NCBI GenBank assembly: GCA_963626545.1
Contig: CAVFYJ010000002.1
Location: 28,713-92,712, forward strand
Length of the DNA: 64,000 bases
Reading direction: 5' to 3'
Source of the DNA: Anthropogastromicrobium sp963626545
GTDB taxonomy: Bacteria; Bacillota; Clostridia; Lachnospirales; Lachnospiraceae
Positions 26,172-35,846 of the stretch are shown piece after piece. The notes under the pieces are model-generated. The model did no database searches. It was not told the DNA's origin and was given only the letters and a program-made list of their open reading frames with translations. Both the position numbers and the translations under genes were made by a program. The first letter of the stretch is position 1, and each line of letters opens with the position of its first letter.

Positions 26172-29100
26172 ATGCAAAAAGCAAGTGTATGGGCAGAGAA
26201 AATCATGATTCCTACATATGAAATCGGAGAGGCAGAGAAAAATCCGATCTTCTTAGAGAAGCGTGTATATCAGGGCAGCAGCGGAAAGGTATATCCGTAT
26301 CCGACAATCGAAAAAATCAGCGATGAAAAGAAAGATAAAGAGTACACCGCCGTTTGGCTGGAGAACGAATACATTAAAGTCATGGTTCTTCCAGAACTCG
26401 GTGGAAGAATTCAGCGTGCCTACGACAAGACAAACGGCTACGATTTTGTCTATTATAATCACGTCATCAAACCGGCACTTGTCGGCCTGACTGGTCCGTG
26501 GATTTCCGGTGGTATCGAGTTTAACTGGCCGCAGCACCACCGCCCGACGACCTTCCTTCCAGTTGATTATGAAATTCAGGAAAATGAGGATGGCAGCGCA
26601 TCTGTTTTGTGCCACGATGTCGATCAGATGTATGGAACCAAGGGACTGATGCGTTTTACCGTATATCCGGGAAAGGCATATATCGAGATTAAGGGACAGC
26701 TCTACAACCGTACCCCTCTGCCGCAGACTTTTCTCTGGTGGGCGAACCCAGCCGTCCCAGTCAACGACAACACACAGTCCATTTTCCCGCCGGATGTTCA
26801 CGCCGTTATGGATCATGGAAAGAGAGATGTTTCTCGTTTCCCGATCGCGACAGGTGTTTACTATAAGAAGGATTACAGCGAGGGTGTCGATATCTCTCGT
26901 TATAAGAATATTCCAGTGCCGACCTCTTACATGGCAGAAAAGTCAAAGTATGACTTTGTCGGTGGCTATGATTACGGCAAGAGCGCGGGTATCTTGCATG
27001 TGGCAGATCATCACGTTTCCCCGGGAAAGAAGCAGTGGACATGGGGCTGCGGCGATTTTGGAAAGGCGTGGGATCGCAACTTAACAGACGAGGATGGCCC
27101 ATATGTCGAGCTGATGACTGGTATGTTTACCGACAACCAGCCAGATTTCACATGGTTAAAGCCATTCGAGGAGAAGACCTTTACGCAGTATTTTATGCCA
27201 TATAAGGAAGTTGGGCAGGTAAAGAATGCTTCAAAAGAGGCAGCCGTTCATCTGTCTGTCGCAAAAGCAGCAGATGGAAGTGATGTGGCAAAGGTGATTG
27301 TCTACGCAACTGCTGCGTATGAAAATGCAAGAATCGTGTTAACCCACAAGGGTGCTGTCGTTCTTGATGAGCGCGCTGACATTTCTCCAGTTCAGATTTT
27401 TGAAAAGACAGTGGCACTGCCAGAACATACAAACGGGGAAAGATTGAACGAGAAACTGAACGAGGAACTGAAGGAAGAGTTGAAAGCGGAAGAGGTAAAA
27501 GAGGAAGAACTGAAAATCGAAGTGTTTGCACAGGGTCGAAGCTTGATCGCTTACCAGCCAGAGGCAGAGGAGATTCCAACGCTTCCAGAGCCAGCAAAGG
27601 CAGCCGAGGAGCCGTCAAAGATTATGACGAACGAGGAACTGTATCTGACCGGACAGCACATCGAGCAGTACCGTCATGCGACATGGCGCCCAGATCCATA
27701 TTATTTAGAGGGATTAAAGCGTGACCCGAGTGACATCCGCATCAACAACGCATATGGTATGTTACTGATGAGACGTGGATTGTTTGAGGAGGCAGAGCCG
27801 TACTTCAGAACCGCGATCAAGCGCCTGACCTGGAAGAATCCAAATCCGTACAACAGCGAAGCCTATTATCTGCTGGGACTGGATTTGTGTTATCAGGGAA
27901 GAGACGATGAGGCATATGATGCGTTCTATAAGGCTGCATGGAGCAATGAGCAGCAGGAAATGTCTTTCTACTATCTGGCAGCGATTGCCGCAAAGAAGGG
28001 GCAGTTTGAGACTGCGCTTGAGCATGTAGAAAAGTCCCTTGTAAAGAATTCACATAACATCAAGGCGAGAGGCTTAAAGGCATGGCTTTTTGCAAAACTC
28101 GGAAAAGCAAAGGCGGCAGCATGCATGCTAGAGGACAATTTAGAGCTTGATCCATTTGATTTTGTATCCGGCTTTGAGACAATTAAGGAAGAGTCTGACT
28201 CAGAGAAGAAAGCGCAGATGCTTGTACAGTGGAATGCACTCATGCGTGATTTCCAGGAAAATTATCTGATGACGGCAAGAGACTACGCACAGTGGGGGGC
28301 ATATGAGGATGCAATTTCCGTACTGGAGCAGTGCACAAAGCAGTATCCGATGCTGTACTATTATGCAGCCTTTTATGAGAAGAAACTGGGCAAGACAGAG
28401 GAAACCAAAAAACGATTAGACAAGGCAGAGGCGTGTGCACCAGATTACTGTTTCCCGAACAAATTAGACGATATTGCTGTGCTGACATTTGCAATTGGAA
28501 ACGGCTGCACAAAGAAGGCACCGTACTATCTTGGTAATTTGTTCTATGACAAGCTTCAGTGGAAGAAATCTGTTGCATTATGGGAGCAGTCTGAGGCCGA
28601 AGATGACACGTTCTCGATTGTTCACCGTAATCTTGCACTGGCTTACTACAATAAGATGGGCGATGCGCAGGCAGCTAAGCGTGAGTTAGAGCGTGCTTTT
28701 GACTTAAACCGCAAGGATGCCCGCATTTTCCTTGAGCTGGATCAGCTGTACAAAAAGCTTGATTATAGCTTTGAGACGCGCCTGGCAAATTATGATAAGG
28801 ATCCGTCTCTTGCTGAGAGCCGAGACGACTTGTATATTGAATATATTACCCTTATGAACATGTGCGGCGAGTATGAGCGTGCTTATAACTGCATCATGGG
28901 ACGCCGTTTCCATCCGTGGGAGGGCGGCGAAGGAAAAGTTACGACACAGTACACGATTGCGTTGCTTGAGATGGCAAAGGCGTGCCTAAAGAAAGGCAAA
29001 GAGAGTCAGGCAGAAGGCAAAGAAAATCAGGCGAACGCAGAGGGTGAGAAGACAGCATATGAAAAGGCAGAGGAACTTCTCAGACGCGCACTTGTTTATC

Positions 29101-29606
29101 CGGAAAATCTTGGAGAAGGCAAACTCGAAGGAACAAAGGACAATCATTTGTATTATCATCTGGGTCTGGCGCTGGAAGCACAGGGTAAGAGCGAGGAAGC
29201 AAAACAGTGTTTTGAAATCGCGACAGTTGGAACCGATGAACCGGCAGGTGCCATGTACTACAATGACCAGCCAGCCGATATGATTCTCTATCAGGGTCTT
29301 GCGTTTGAAAAATTAGGAAAGACAAGAGAGGCAAAATCACGTTTCTATCGACTGATTGATTATGGTGAGCAGCACTTAAATGACGAGGGTAAGATCGAAT
29401 ATTTTGCTGTTTCCTTGCCAGATTTTCTGATCTTTGATGAGGACTACACAAAGAAGAATCGTGCGCATTGCTGCTATCTGATGGCACTTGGAAATATTGG
29501 CTTACAGAATCGCGAAAAGGCAGCAGAGTTTTTAAAGGATGCGCTTACCATTGAGCCGTCTCATATGATGGCAACGCTGTATCAGAAATCATTGGAAGAA
29601 AAGTGA
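26172..29606 (+). CDS. DUF5107 and TPR protein of glycan cluster
   Basis: A 1144-residue cytoplasmic protein (no signal peptide). Residues about 1-400 match DUF5107, a beta-sandwich resembling galactose-mutarotase/glycosidase domains (motifs VMVLPELGGRIQRAYDK, SGGIEFNWPQHHRP, LWWANPAVPVND). Residues about 490-1140 are tetratricopeptide repeats. Two low-complexity insertions interrupt it: a Glu/Lys/Leu/Asn run at about residues 420-452 and a Lys/Gln/Glu run near 940-957. It is eight bases before the GH2 gene and divergent from an AraC regulator, so a carbohydrate-processing role is likely; the reaction is unknown to me. Confidence 0.78.
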   Translation: MQKASVWAEKIMIPTYEIGEAEKNPIFLEKRVYQGSSGKVYPYPTIEKISDEKKDKEYTAVWLENEYIKVMVLPELGGRIQRAYDKTNGYDFVYYNHVIKPALVGLTGPWISGGIEFNWPQHHRPTTFLPVDYEIQENEDGSASVLCHDVDQMYGTKGLMRFTVYPGKAYIEIKGQLYNRTPLPQTFLWWANPAVPVNDNTQSIFPPDVHAVMDHGKRDVSRFPIATGVYYKKDYSEGVDISRYKNIPVPTSYMAEKSKYDFVGGYDYGKSAGILHVADHHVSPGKKQWTWGCGDFGKAWDRNLTDEDGPYVELMTGMFTDNQPDFTWLKPFEEKTFTQYFMPYKEVGQVKNASKEAAVHLSVAKAADGSDVAKVIVYATAAYENARIVLTHKGAVVLDERADISPVQIFEKTVALPEHTNGERLNEKLNEELKEELKAEEVKEEELKIEVFAQGRSLIAYQPEAEEIPTLPEPAKAAEEPSKIMTNEELYLTGQHIEQYRHATWRPDPYYLEGLKRDPSDIRINNAYGMLLMRRGLFEEAEPYFRTAIKRLTWKNPNPYNSEAYYLLGLDLCYQGRDDEAYDAFYKAAWSNEQQEMSFYYLAAIAAKKGQFETALEHVEKSLVKNSHNIKARGLKAWLFAKLGKAKAAACMLEDNLELDPFDFVSGFETIKEESDSEKKAQMLVQWNALMRDFQENYLMTARDYAQWGAYEDAISVLEQCTKQYPMLYYYAAFYEKKLGKTEETKKRLDKAEACAPDYCFPNKLDDIAVLTFAIGNGCTKKAPYYLGNLFYDKLQWKKSVALWEQSEAEDDTFSIVHRNLALAYYNKMGDAQAAKRELERAFDLNRKDARIFLELDQLYKKLDYSFETRLANYDKDPSLAESRDDLYIEYITLMNMCGEYERAYNCIMGRRFHPWEGGEGKVTTQYTIALLEMAKACLKKGKESQAEGKENQANAEGEKTAYEKAEELLRRALVYPENLGEGKLEGTKDNHLYYHLGLALEAQGKSEEAKQCFEIATVGTDEPAGAMYYNDQPADMILYQGLAFEKLGKTREAKSRFYRLIDYGEQHLNDEGKIEYFAVSLPDFLIFDEDYTKKNRAHCCYLMALGNIGLQNREKAAEFLKDALTIEPSHMMATLYQKSLEEK

Positions 29607-29614
29607 GGAACGCG

Positions 29615-32590
29615 ATGAAAATAATTGATTTGACAACACAGCCCTGGCAGCTTACCCTGCCGGGGGAGAAAGAAGAAGTTTCTTCTAAGAAAATGGTGTA
29701 CCTGCCTGGAACGCTTGATGAATTTGGCGTTGGTCACGCGGATCGACTTGATAACTCCTGCCATCCAGACGAGGGCACTGCACAGAGCTTTGATGCAGAC
29801 GTGATTGCGACACGCTTTACAAGAAAGCATACCTATGAGGGACCAGCCTATTTTGAGCGGGACATTACCATTGCGCCAGCAGCGCAGTGCCGCACCTTTT
29901 TTGAGATTGAGCGCGCCAGATGTGTGCGCATTTCTCTCGATGGTGAAGAAATTTCTGCATACGAGGAGCAGACAATCAGCACACCACATGTCTTTGAATT
30001 GACAGGGCATGAGGGCACACATCATCTTTGCGTAGAGTCGGATAACAGCTATCCGGGACTGCCGCACGATGCAATCGTGTATTCATCGGCAGCAACAGAT
30101 GAGACACAGACAAACTGGAACGGATTACTTGGCTATATTCGTCTTCGTGAAGAGAATTCGACCTTTTTCTCACAGGTACGTGTGTACCCCGAAAGAGAAG
30201 AAAACAAGTTGCGTGTAGAACTGGAAATAGACGCAAAGAAGCCGGATATGACTGCTGAAAACGTGTATCCTCTTTCAATTTTGATAGAGAGTTCTGCATT
30301 AGAAGAACCGTATTATATGAGAATGGGCCTTTTCTATGGAAAAGATAAGTTATCCATTCATCCGAAGCTTTCAGAAGACGCACAAAAATGGGATGAGTAT
30401 GAGCCTTATTTATATGATTTAAAGGCCACGATAAGAGTGCTTACAACGGAGGAATTTGAGGCAGAGGGAAACGAGTCGGTTATAGGAATCATCTTAGACG
30501 AAAAGACCGTTCGCTTTGGCATCCGTACCTTTGGCGATGACGGACAAGGTCATTTGGCATTAAATAGTAGACGTATTTTTCTTCGCAGTGAAGCAAACTG
30601 TGCCGAATTTCCGGAGACTGGATACATTCCGATGGAAGTGGACGCATGGAAAGCAATTTTGCAGACCTACAAGGATTATGGCATCAATATGGTGCGTTTT
30701 CATTCGCATTGTCCGCCGGAAGCTGCATTTACAGCTGCGGATGAGATGGGAATTCTCATGCAGCCAGAGCTTTCACACTGGGATCCAAAGCATGCATTTG
30801 AAGCGGATGAAAGCTACGAATATTATCAAAAGGAACTGCGTCAGATCATCAAAACGCTTGCCAATCATCCATCTTTTGTCATGCTGACATTTGGAAATGA
30901 GCTACATTGCGGTGCGCTTGGCACGAGCAGAATGCATCAGATGATACAGGCAGCGAAAAAACAGGATCCGACAAGACTTTATGCGAATGCGTCAAATGCA
31001 CATTATGGAAATGAAGGCTGCGATGAGGAAAGTGATTTCTACGCATCACAGAGCTTCTATAATGATCGAATCCGCGGAACACTTGCAGGAAATCCGGAGA
31101 CGCATGAGGAGGCGGCAGCAGTTGAAGCGTATGAGAAGGCACATGGAAAGCTGGCAAAGGTCAACATTAAGGGTTACATTAACAACCAGTATCCGAATGC
31201 GAAGACAAATTTTGATGATACCTTGAGAAAGATTCGTGAGCAGTACAAAAAGCCAGTATTTAGTTTTGAGGTTGGTCAGTTTGAGGTGCTTCCAGACTTT
31301 GATGAGTTAGCGCATTTTAGGGGCATTTCCGATCCGGCAAATTACAGACGCATTCAGCGCATGGTTCGCGAGAAAGGCTTAGAGTCCGTGTGGAAGCAGT
31401 ATGTTGAGGCAACAGGTGAGCTGTCAAGGCTGTGTTACCGCGAGGAAATCGAGGCGGCAATGCGCACCAAAGAATTATCTGGCATTTCACTTTTGGGACT
31501 ACAGGATTTTCCAGGACAGGGAACCGCTCTTGTCGGAATGCTTGATTCGCATTTGGAGCCAAAGCCATTTGACTTTGCAAAGCCAGAACATTTTCATGCA
31601 TTTTTCCGTGAACAGCTTCCGCTTGTCGGCCTCGAAAAGTATACCTATGAGGAGGGCGAGACACTTCGTGCCAAGGTGCAGCTTGCCAATTATGGAAAGA
31701 CAGACTGCGAGGGAGAGCCACAGTGGACTTTGTGGGTATATACACAAAATGGAACAAAGATTGCTGTAAAGAGTGGCCGAATGAGCGCTGTTTCATGCCC
31801 GAAGGGAACACTTAGCGAAGCGGGAACACTGGAGATTCAACTGTGCGATCTGGCGAATACAAATGAATTAAATTTGAACAAATTAAATCCGAACGGACTG
31901 AATGAAACTGGAAATGGAACGAACTGGAAAGAACGAAATAGTACTAGTACGATTCCAACTCCGCTTCGCTGTGAGCTTACCGTGCAGATTGCAGAGGCAG
32001 TCAATTCCTATCCAATTTGGATTTATAAGAAAGAACTGCCAACGTGCCCGGATCATGTTTATAAGACAACGGTATTGGATGCACAGGCAAAGCAGGTGTT
32101 TGAAAATGGTGGTATCGTGTATTATTCACCAAAGTCCGAGGAAACTTCCTTCCACAATTCGATTCGTGCGCAGTTCTCAACAGACTTCTGGTCAGTTGGA
32201 ACCTTTGGCAGACAGGAAGGGGCAATGGGACAGCTGATTCAAAAGGATCATCCATTGTTTAAGGAGTTTCCAACGGAGAGCCACACAAACTGGCAGTGGT
32301 GGCCGATGGCAAACCAGAGAGCGGTTGTATTGCCAGAGACAGTAGGTCTTGGAAAATCCTTTGACGCGATTATCACAGAGATGGACAGCTATGCATTTTT
32401 AAGACCGATGGCACAGCTGTTTGAGTGCCGTGTCGGAAATGGAAAACTTCTTTATTCCACGCTTGGCTTGCAGGATTTGCAGCAGTATCCAGAAGGAAGA
32501 GCGTTACTTCGTGCAATTTATAAATATTTGGATTCCGATGCATTTGCACCAATGCAGAGCATGGAGTGGGAGACGGTTGTAAGCTTGTAA
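29615..32590 (+). CDS. Glycoside hydrolase family 2 enzyme
   Basis: A 991-residue GH2 enzyme; the ATG at 29615 has TGAGGA upstream and is better than the GTG at 29603. It has an N-terminal jelly-roll sugar-binding domain, an immunoglobulin-like domain and a TIM barrel with acid/base Glu429 in LTFGNEL and probable nucleophile Glu552 in FSFEVGQFE. No signal peptide is present, so it acts on imported oligosaccharides. Substrate (beta-galactoside, glucuronide or mannoside) cannot be fixed from the motifs. A low-complexity Asn/Leu/Thr/Gly stretch (about residues 747-778, bases 31857-31950) interrupts the C-terminal part. Confidence 0.85.
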   Translation: MKIIDLTTQPWQLTLPGEKEEVSSKKMVYLPGTLDEFGVGHADRLDNSCHPDEGTAQSFDADVIATRFTRKHTYEGPAYFERDITIAPAAQCRTFFEIERARCVRISLDGEEISAYEEQTISTPHVFELTGHEGTHHLCVESDNSYPGLPHDAIVYSSAATDETQTNWNGLLGYIRLREENSTFFSQVRVYPEREENKLRVELEIDAKKPDMTAENVYPLSILIESSALEEPYYMRMGLFYGKDKLSIHPKLSEDAQKWDEYEPYLYDLKATIRVLTTEEFEAEGNESVIGIILDEKTVRFGIRTFGDDGQGHLALNSRRIFLRSEANCAEFPETGYIPMEVDAWKAILQTYKDYGINMVRFHSHCPPEAAFTAADEMGILMQPELSHWDPKHAFEADESYEYYQKELRQIIKTLANHPSFVMLTFGNELHCGALGTSRMHQMIQAAKKQDPTRLYANASNAHYGNEGCDEESDFYASQSFYNDRIRGTLAGNPETHEEAAAVEAYEKAHGKLAKVNIKGYINNQYPNAKTNFDDTLRKIREQYKKPVFSFEVGQFEVLPDFDELAHFRGISDPANYRRIQRMVREKGLESVWKQYVEATGELSRLCYREEIEAAMRTKELSGISLLGLQDFPGQGTALVGMLDSHLEPKPFDFAKPEHFHAFFREQLPLVGLEKYTYEEGETLRAKVQLANYGKTDCEGEPQWTLWVYTQNGTKIAVKSGRMSAVSCPKGTLSEAGTLEIQLCDLANTNELNLNKLNPNGLNETGNGTNWKERNSTSTIPTPLRCELTVQIAEAVNSYPIWIYKKELPTCPDHVYKTTVLDAQAKQVFENGGIVYYSPKSEETSFHNSIRAQFSTDFWSVGTFGRQEGAMGQLIQKDHPLFKEFPTESHTNWQWWPMANQRAVVLPETVGLGKSFDAIITEMDSYAFLRPMAQLFECRVGNGKLLYSTLGLQDLQQYPEGRALLRAIYKYLDSDAFAPMQSMEWETVVSL

Positions 32591-32661
32591 GTATTTAACA
32601 TGGAAAACGGCTATTGGAGGCGGGAAATAAGCCGCCTTCAGTGGCTTATTTGACTTACAAA

Positions 32662-32714
32662 ACCAGTGCGTCTAAGGAAGAACAACATTGTTAAAAACCC
32701 TTAGACACACTGGT
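32662..32714 (+). terminator. Terminator after GH2 gene
   Basis: ACCAGTGCGTCTAAGG pairs with CCTTAGACACACTGGT with a single mismatch, followed by ATTTTATTT. Confidence 0.75.
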
Positions 32715-32730
32715 ATTTTATTTGTGGATG

Positions 32731-32739
32731 TGGTATGAT
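32731..32739 (+). promoter_or_regulatory. Extended -10 promoter for metY
   Basis: TG-G-TATGAT lies 49 bases before the metY start; the -35 region overlaps the preceding terminator and is weak. No T-box or SAM riboswitch fits in the short leader. Confidence 0.45.
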
Positions 32740-32787
32740 AGATGAAGTCAGAAAAAAACCATATTCGAAAAATTGGAGGAAAAAACA

Positions 32788-34074
32788 GTGAGTGATTATA
32801 CCTTAAATACAAAGTGCGTGCAGGCGGGCTATACGCCGGGAAACGGAGAGCCGCGCCAGATTCCGATCATTCAGTCTACGACATTTAAATATGATACCAG
32901 TGAGGACATGGGAAAATTATTTGATCTGGAGGCATCCGGCTATTTCTACAGTCGTCTTCAGAATCCAACAAACGATTATGTAGCAGCAAAGATCGCTGAG
33001 TTAGAGGGCGGTACCGCAGCAATGTTGACTTCATCCGGTCAGGCAGCAAACTTCTTTGCATTATTTAATATTTGCGAATGCGGTAGCCACATCGTAGCTT
33101 CCTCATCCATCTATGGCGGAACCTATAACCTGATCGCCGTAACACTGGCAAAGATGGGCATTCATGCGACCTTTGTTTCTCCAGACTGCACCGAGGAAGA
33201 GTTAAACGCAGCGTTCACCGAAGATACCAGAGCAGTATTTGGTGAGACCATCGCAAATCCGGCGCTGACGGTTCTTGATATTGAGAAATTTGCAAAGGCA
33301 GCGCATGCTCATGGCGTTCCGTTAATCGTGGATAACACCTTCCCGACACCGGTAAACTGCCGTCCGATCGAGTGGGGCGCTGATATCGTAACGCATTCCA
33401 CCACAAAATATATGGATGGTCATGGTGCAGCACTCGGTGGCGCAATTGTAGATGGCGGTCATTTTGACTGGATGGCACACGCAGACAAGTTCTCAGGTCT
33501 GTGCACACCAGATGAGTCTTATCATGGAATCACCTACGCAGAGAAGTTTGGCATGGGCGGTGCCTTTATCACAAAGTGTACCTCTCAGCTGATGCGTGAC
33601 CTTGGCTGCATGCAGTCTCCGCAGAATGCATTTATCTTAAATCTTGGCCTTGAATCCTTACATGTAAGAATGCCGCGCCACGTTGAGAATGGACAGGCCG
33701 TAGCAGAGTTTTTACAGGCACAGCCGCAGGTTGCCTATGTCAATTATCCGGGTCTGCCGACAGATAAGTATCATGAGATTGCAAAGAAGTATCTTCCAAA
33801 CGGCGGATGTGGTGTTGTTTCCTTCGAGTTAAAGGGTGGTCGTGCTGCGGCAGAGACCTTCATGAAGCATTTAAAGCTTGCAGCAATCGAGACACATGTT
33901 GCGGATGCACGTACCTGCTGCTTAAACCCAGCAACATCCACACATCGTCAGATGAATGATGAACAGCTTGCAGCGGCTGGTGTTCCGGCAGGACTCGTTC
34001 GTATTTCTTGTGGATTGGAAGATAAGAAGGATTTGATCGCAGATTTGGCACAGGCACTAGCAGCAATCGAGTAA
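32788..34074 (+). CDS. metY: O-acetylhomoserine sulfhydrylase-type PLP enzyme
   Basis: The GTG at 32788 is chosen because GGAGGA lies seven bases upstream; the in-frame TTG at 32773 precedes that site. The 428-residue protein is a Cys/Met metabolism PLP enzyme: FYSRLQNPT, TSSGQAAN, VDNTFPTP, and the PLP lysine K207 in HSTTKYMDGHG. Length and the PIIQSTTF start fit O-acetylhomoserine aminocarboxypropyltransferase (MetY), which makes homocysteine from O-acetylhomoserine and sulfide. It is monocistronic between two terminators. Confidence 0.9.
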   Translation: MSDYTLNTKCVQAGYTPGNGEPRQIPIIQSTTFKYDTSEDMGKLFDLEASGYFYSRLQNPTNDYVAAKIAELEGGTAAMLTSSGQAANFFALFNICECGSHIVASSSIYGGTYNLIAVTLAKMGIHATFVSPDCTEEELNAAFTEDTRAVFGETIANPALTVLDIEKFAKAAHAHGVPLIVDNTFPTPVNCRPIEWGADIVTHSTTKYMDGHGAALGGAIVDGGHFDWMAHADKFSGLCTPDESYHGITYAEKFGMGGAFITKCTSQLMRDLGCMQSPQNAFILNLGLESLHVRMPRHVENGQAVAEFLQAQPQVAYVNYPGLPTDKYHEIAKKYLPNGGCGVVSFELKGGRAAAETFMKHLKLAAIETHVADARTCCLNPATSTHRQMNDEQLAAAGVPAGLVRISCGLEDKKDLIADLAQALAAIE

Positions 34075-34146
34075 GAAATTTATAGGGTGACAAAAAATGG
34101 AGGCTCATTTTTTATTTGTAATGAATGTAACGGGGATACGGATGAA

Positions 34147-34184
34147 AAAAGAGGGCATACATCGAAGTGATGTGTGCCCTTTTT
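34147..34184. terminator. Bidirectional terminator
   Basis: GGGCATACATC pairs with GATGTGTGCCC across GAAGT, with A and T tracts on either side. It ends metY and the convergent FMN-binding gene. Confidence 0.85.
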
Positions 34185-34190
34185 GACTTT

Positions 34191-35423
34191 TTATTCGTTT
34201 AAGCCTGCTGCTTCTTGCAACGCTTTCTGTACGGCATTTTTGATTCCGTTTGAGCTGTAGGTCGCACCGGAAACGGCATCGACCTCGGTGTTTTGTGCTT
34301 CAAGAATTTCCGAAACAACCTTATTTTTGCACTTGTCGAAATACCACAGGTCACTTTCTGTACTGCTGCAGGAAATATCGGTGATTTTTCCACCCTCAAT
34401 GGTGACAGTTACTTTTACAGTGCCATCATAGCCTGCGGCTTTTGCCTCGTAAACACCATCGGTAAGAGTAGAATCCGAATTGTCAGAACCTTCAGAATCT
34501 TCTTTTGAAATTGTCTCGGAGTCCGTTGACAGTTCTGTTTCAGAGGCAGCATTTGAACTACTTTTTGAAGCAGTTGTTGCCGATTCAGATCCTATTTCTG
34601 TATTTTCAATCGTTTCAAGTGTTTCAGTCGCTTCTGTATTTTGAGCGTTATCAGTCGCCGTATCCTTAGGCTTTGCAGCTACACAAACAATTGCTAGAAT
34701 CACAGCAAACAGTACAGCGCAAGCAGCGGTAATTTCGCGCTTATGACTTGGCTTTTTCTTTAGAAAATACCATTTGCGGATGCGGCAGATGGCGTATCCA
34801 AAGAAAATGGCGGTGTAAACGAGTACAGAAAAGTAGTAGCCATCCCTGCCATTCTGGGCGAGCGGAAGAAATAACAGCATAATGTGGATGTAAAGCAGCG
34901 CATAAAACAGATAGGCAAAGCGCTGGATTTGCTTCCACTTTTTTGCTTTCATGCGCTTGCGAATCTTCGGAAAAGAAAGAATCGTGAGCGGAATCATGAT
35001 TGCAAGAAGAACGAGGGTAATGATACATGCGGCAAGCTGATTGGCAGGAAGCGAGGCTGCGTCGGTGAAGAAACGAATAAAGTAGGTTCTTCCGTAGCCA
35101 ATGTTATGACCGAGTGTCAGCATGGCAGCGAAAATGGAAAGCTCACCGCGTACCGGCATCAAGCGCTTAATTAGCTTGGAACCATTCGAAAACGCGCCTG
35201 TCCACATGACAATACACCAAAGCGCACAGGCAAGTGCACCGCGGCGAAACAGATCAAGAACAAATGTGACAGATTCAGGCAGATCTCGTGAAAATGGAAA
35301 CAGTGAGACAAAAAGCGTTAGCACAAGCGCACCGATGTACCACGGATATGGATGACGTTTGATCGTGGATTTTGCAGTCAGTGCAAAGATCGCTGCGATG
35401 ATCAGTGAAAAAAGAAATAGCAT
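34191..35423 (-). CDS. Ferric-reductase-like membrane protein with FMN-binding domain
   Basis: A 410-residue protein. Residues 1-245 hold about seven membrane helices of the ferric-reductase/MsrQ-like type (with histidines such as TLGHNIGYGRTYF). A Ser/Thr/Glu-rich linker (about 255-320) leads to a C-terminal extracellular FMN-binding domain with DAVSGATYSS, in which Thr388 is the expected site of covalent FMN attachment. The FMN transferase ApbE is encoded nearby (37510-38610), so the two probably work together in extracellular electron transfer. It is divergent from the Tp47-like gene. Confidence 0.85.
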   Translation of the reverse strand: MLFLFSLIIAAIFALTAKSTIKRHPYPWYIGALVLTLFVSLFPFSRDLPESVTFVLDLFRRGALACALWCIVMWTGAFSNGSKLIKRLMPVRGELSIFAAMLTLGHNIGYGRTYFIRFFTDAASLPANQLAACIITLVLLAIMIPLTILSFPKIRKRMKAKKWKQIQRFAYLFYALLYIHIMLLFLPLAQNGRDGYYFSVLVYTAIFFGYAICRIRKWYFLKKKPSHKREITAACAVLFAVILAIVCVAAKPKDTATDNAQNTEATETLETIENTEIGSESATTASKSSSNAASETELSTDSETISKEDSEGSDNSDSTLTDGVYEAKAAGYDGTVKVTVTIEGGKITDISCSSTESDLWYFDKCKNKVVSEILEAQNTEVDAVSGATYSSNGIKNAVQKALQEAAGLNE

Positions 35424-35483
35424 AGATACTTAATTACCTCCATTTGTACAATTTATGTAAGTTATGTGAGAAAGAATAGAGTC

Positions 35484-35512
35484 AGTGTAGCATAAGAAAA
35501 AACACATCACAA
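35484..35512 (-). promoter_or_regulatory. Promoter of FMN-binding membrane protein gene
   Basis: On the minus strand TTGTGA, a 17-base spacer and TACACT preceded by TGC (extended -10). Confidence 0.55.
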
Positions 35513-35552
35513 GCAAACAAAAGGCAGAAAAAAGACGAAAAAAAGGCAACGA

Positions 35553-35568
35553 GTTCGGGTAAACTAAC
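35553..35568. promoter_or_regulatory. Operator-like palindrome, copy 1
   Basis: GTTCG-N6-CTAAC, one base from the perfect palindrome seen at 35630 and 35740. It lies upstream of the minus-strand promoter. Confidence 0.45.
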
Positions 35569-35629
35569 AAGAAATAGACAAACAGAAAGAAAGGCAGTCT
35601 GCAAGAAAGAAGAAAAATACTTAAAATTT

Positions 35630-35645
35630 GTTAGAAATAGCTAAC
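35630..35645. promoter_or_regulatory. Operator-like palindrome, copy 2
   Basis: Perfect GTTAG-N6-CTAAC in the middle of the divergent control region. Confidence 0.6.
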
Positions 35646-35722
35646 TACAGTTCAGAATAAAAACCATAAAAAACATCAAATTGCCGTTTTTAAATAAATG
35701 ACTTTTTTTCTCAAAAAATGGG

Positions 35723-35752
35723 TTGATTTTTTAAAATGAGTTAGATTATACT
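35723..35752 (+). promoter_or_regulatory. Promoter of the Tp47-like gene
   Basis: TTGATT, an 18-base spacer and TATACT. The -10 lies inside the third GTTAG-N6-CTAAC palindrome, so a bound regulator would block it. Confidence 0.65.
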
Positions 35753-35755
35753 AAC
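35740..35755. promoter_or_regulatory. Operator-like palindrome, copy 3
   Basis: Perfect GTTAG-N6-CTAAC covering the -10 element of the + strand promoter, the classical position for a repressor site. Confidence 0.65.
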
Positions 35756-35846
35756 CAATACATGGCAGTCAAGGTTGCATCGGAATCTTTTGGGGGATTG
35801 GTTCAAGAGCAGATTAGACGCCTGGTAGGAAGGAGAAAAGAAAATT

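Noticed and set aside
32591..32787. SAM riboswitch or T-box before metY
   Set aside because: The only structure is a terminator hairpin of the preceding gene, and the leader after the promoter is too short.
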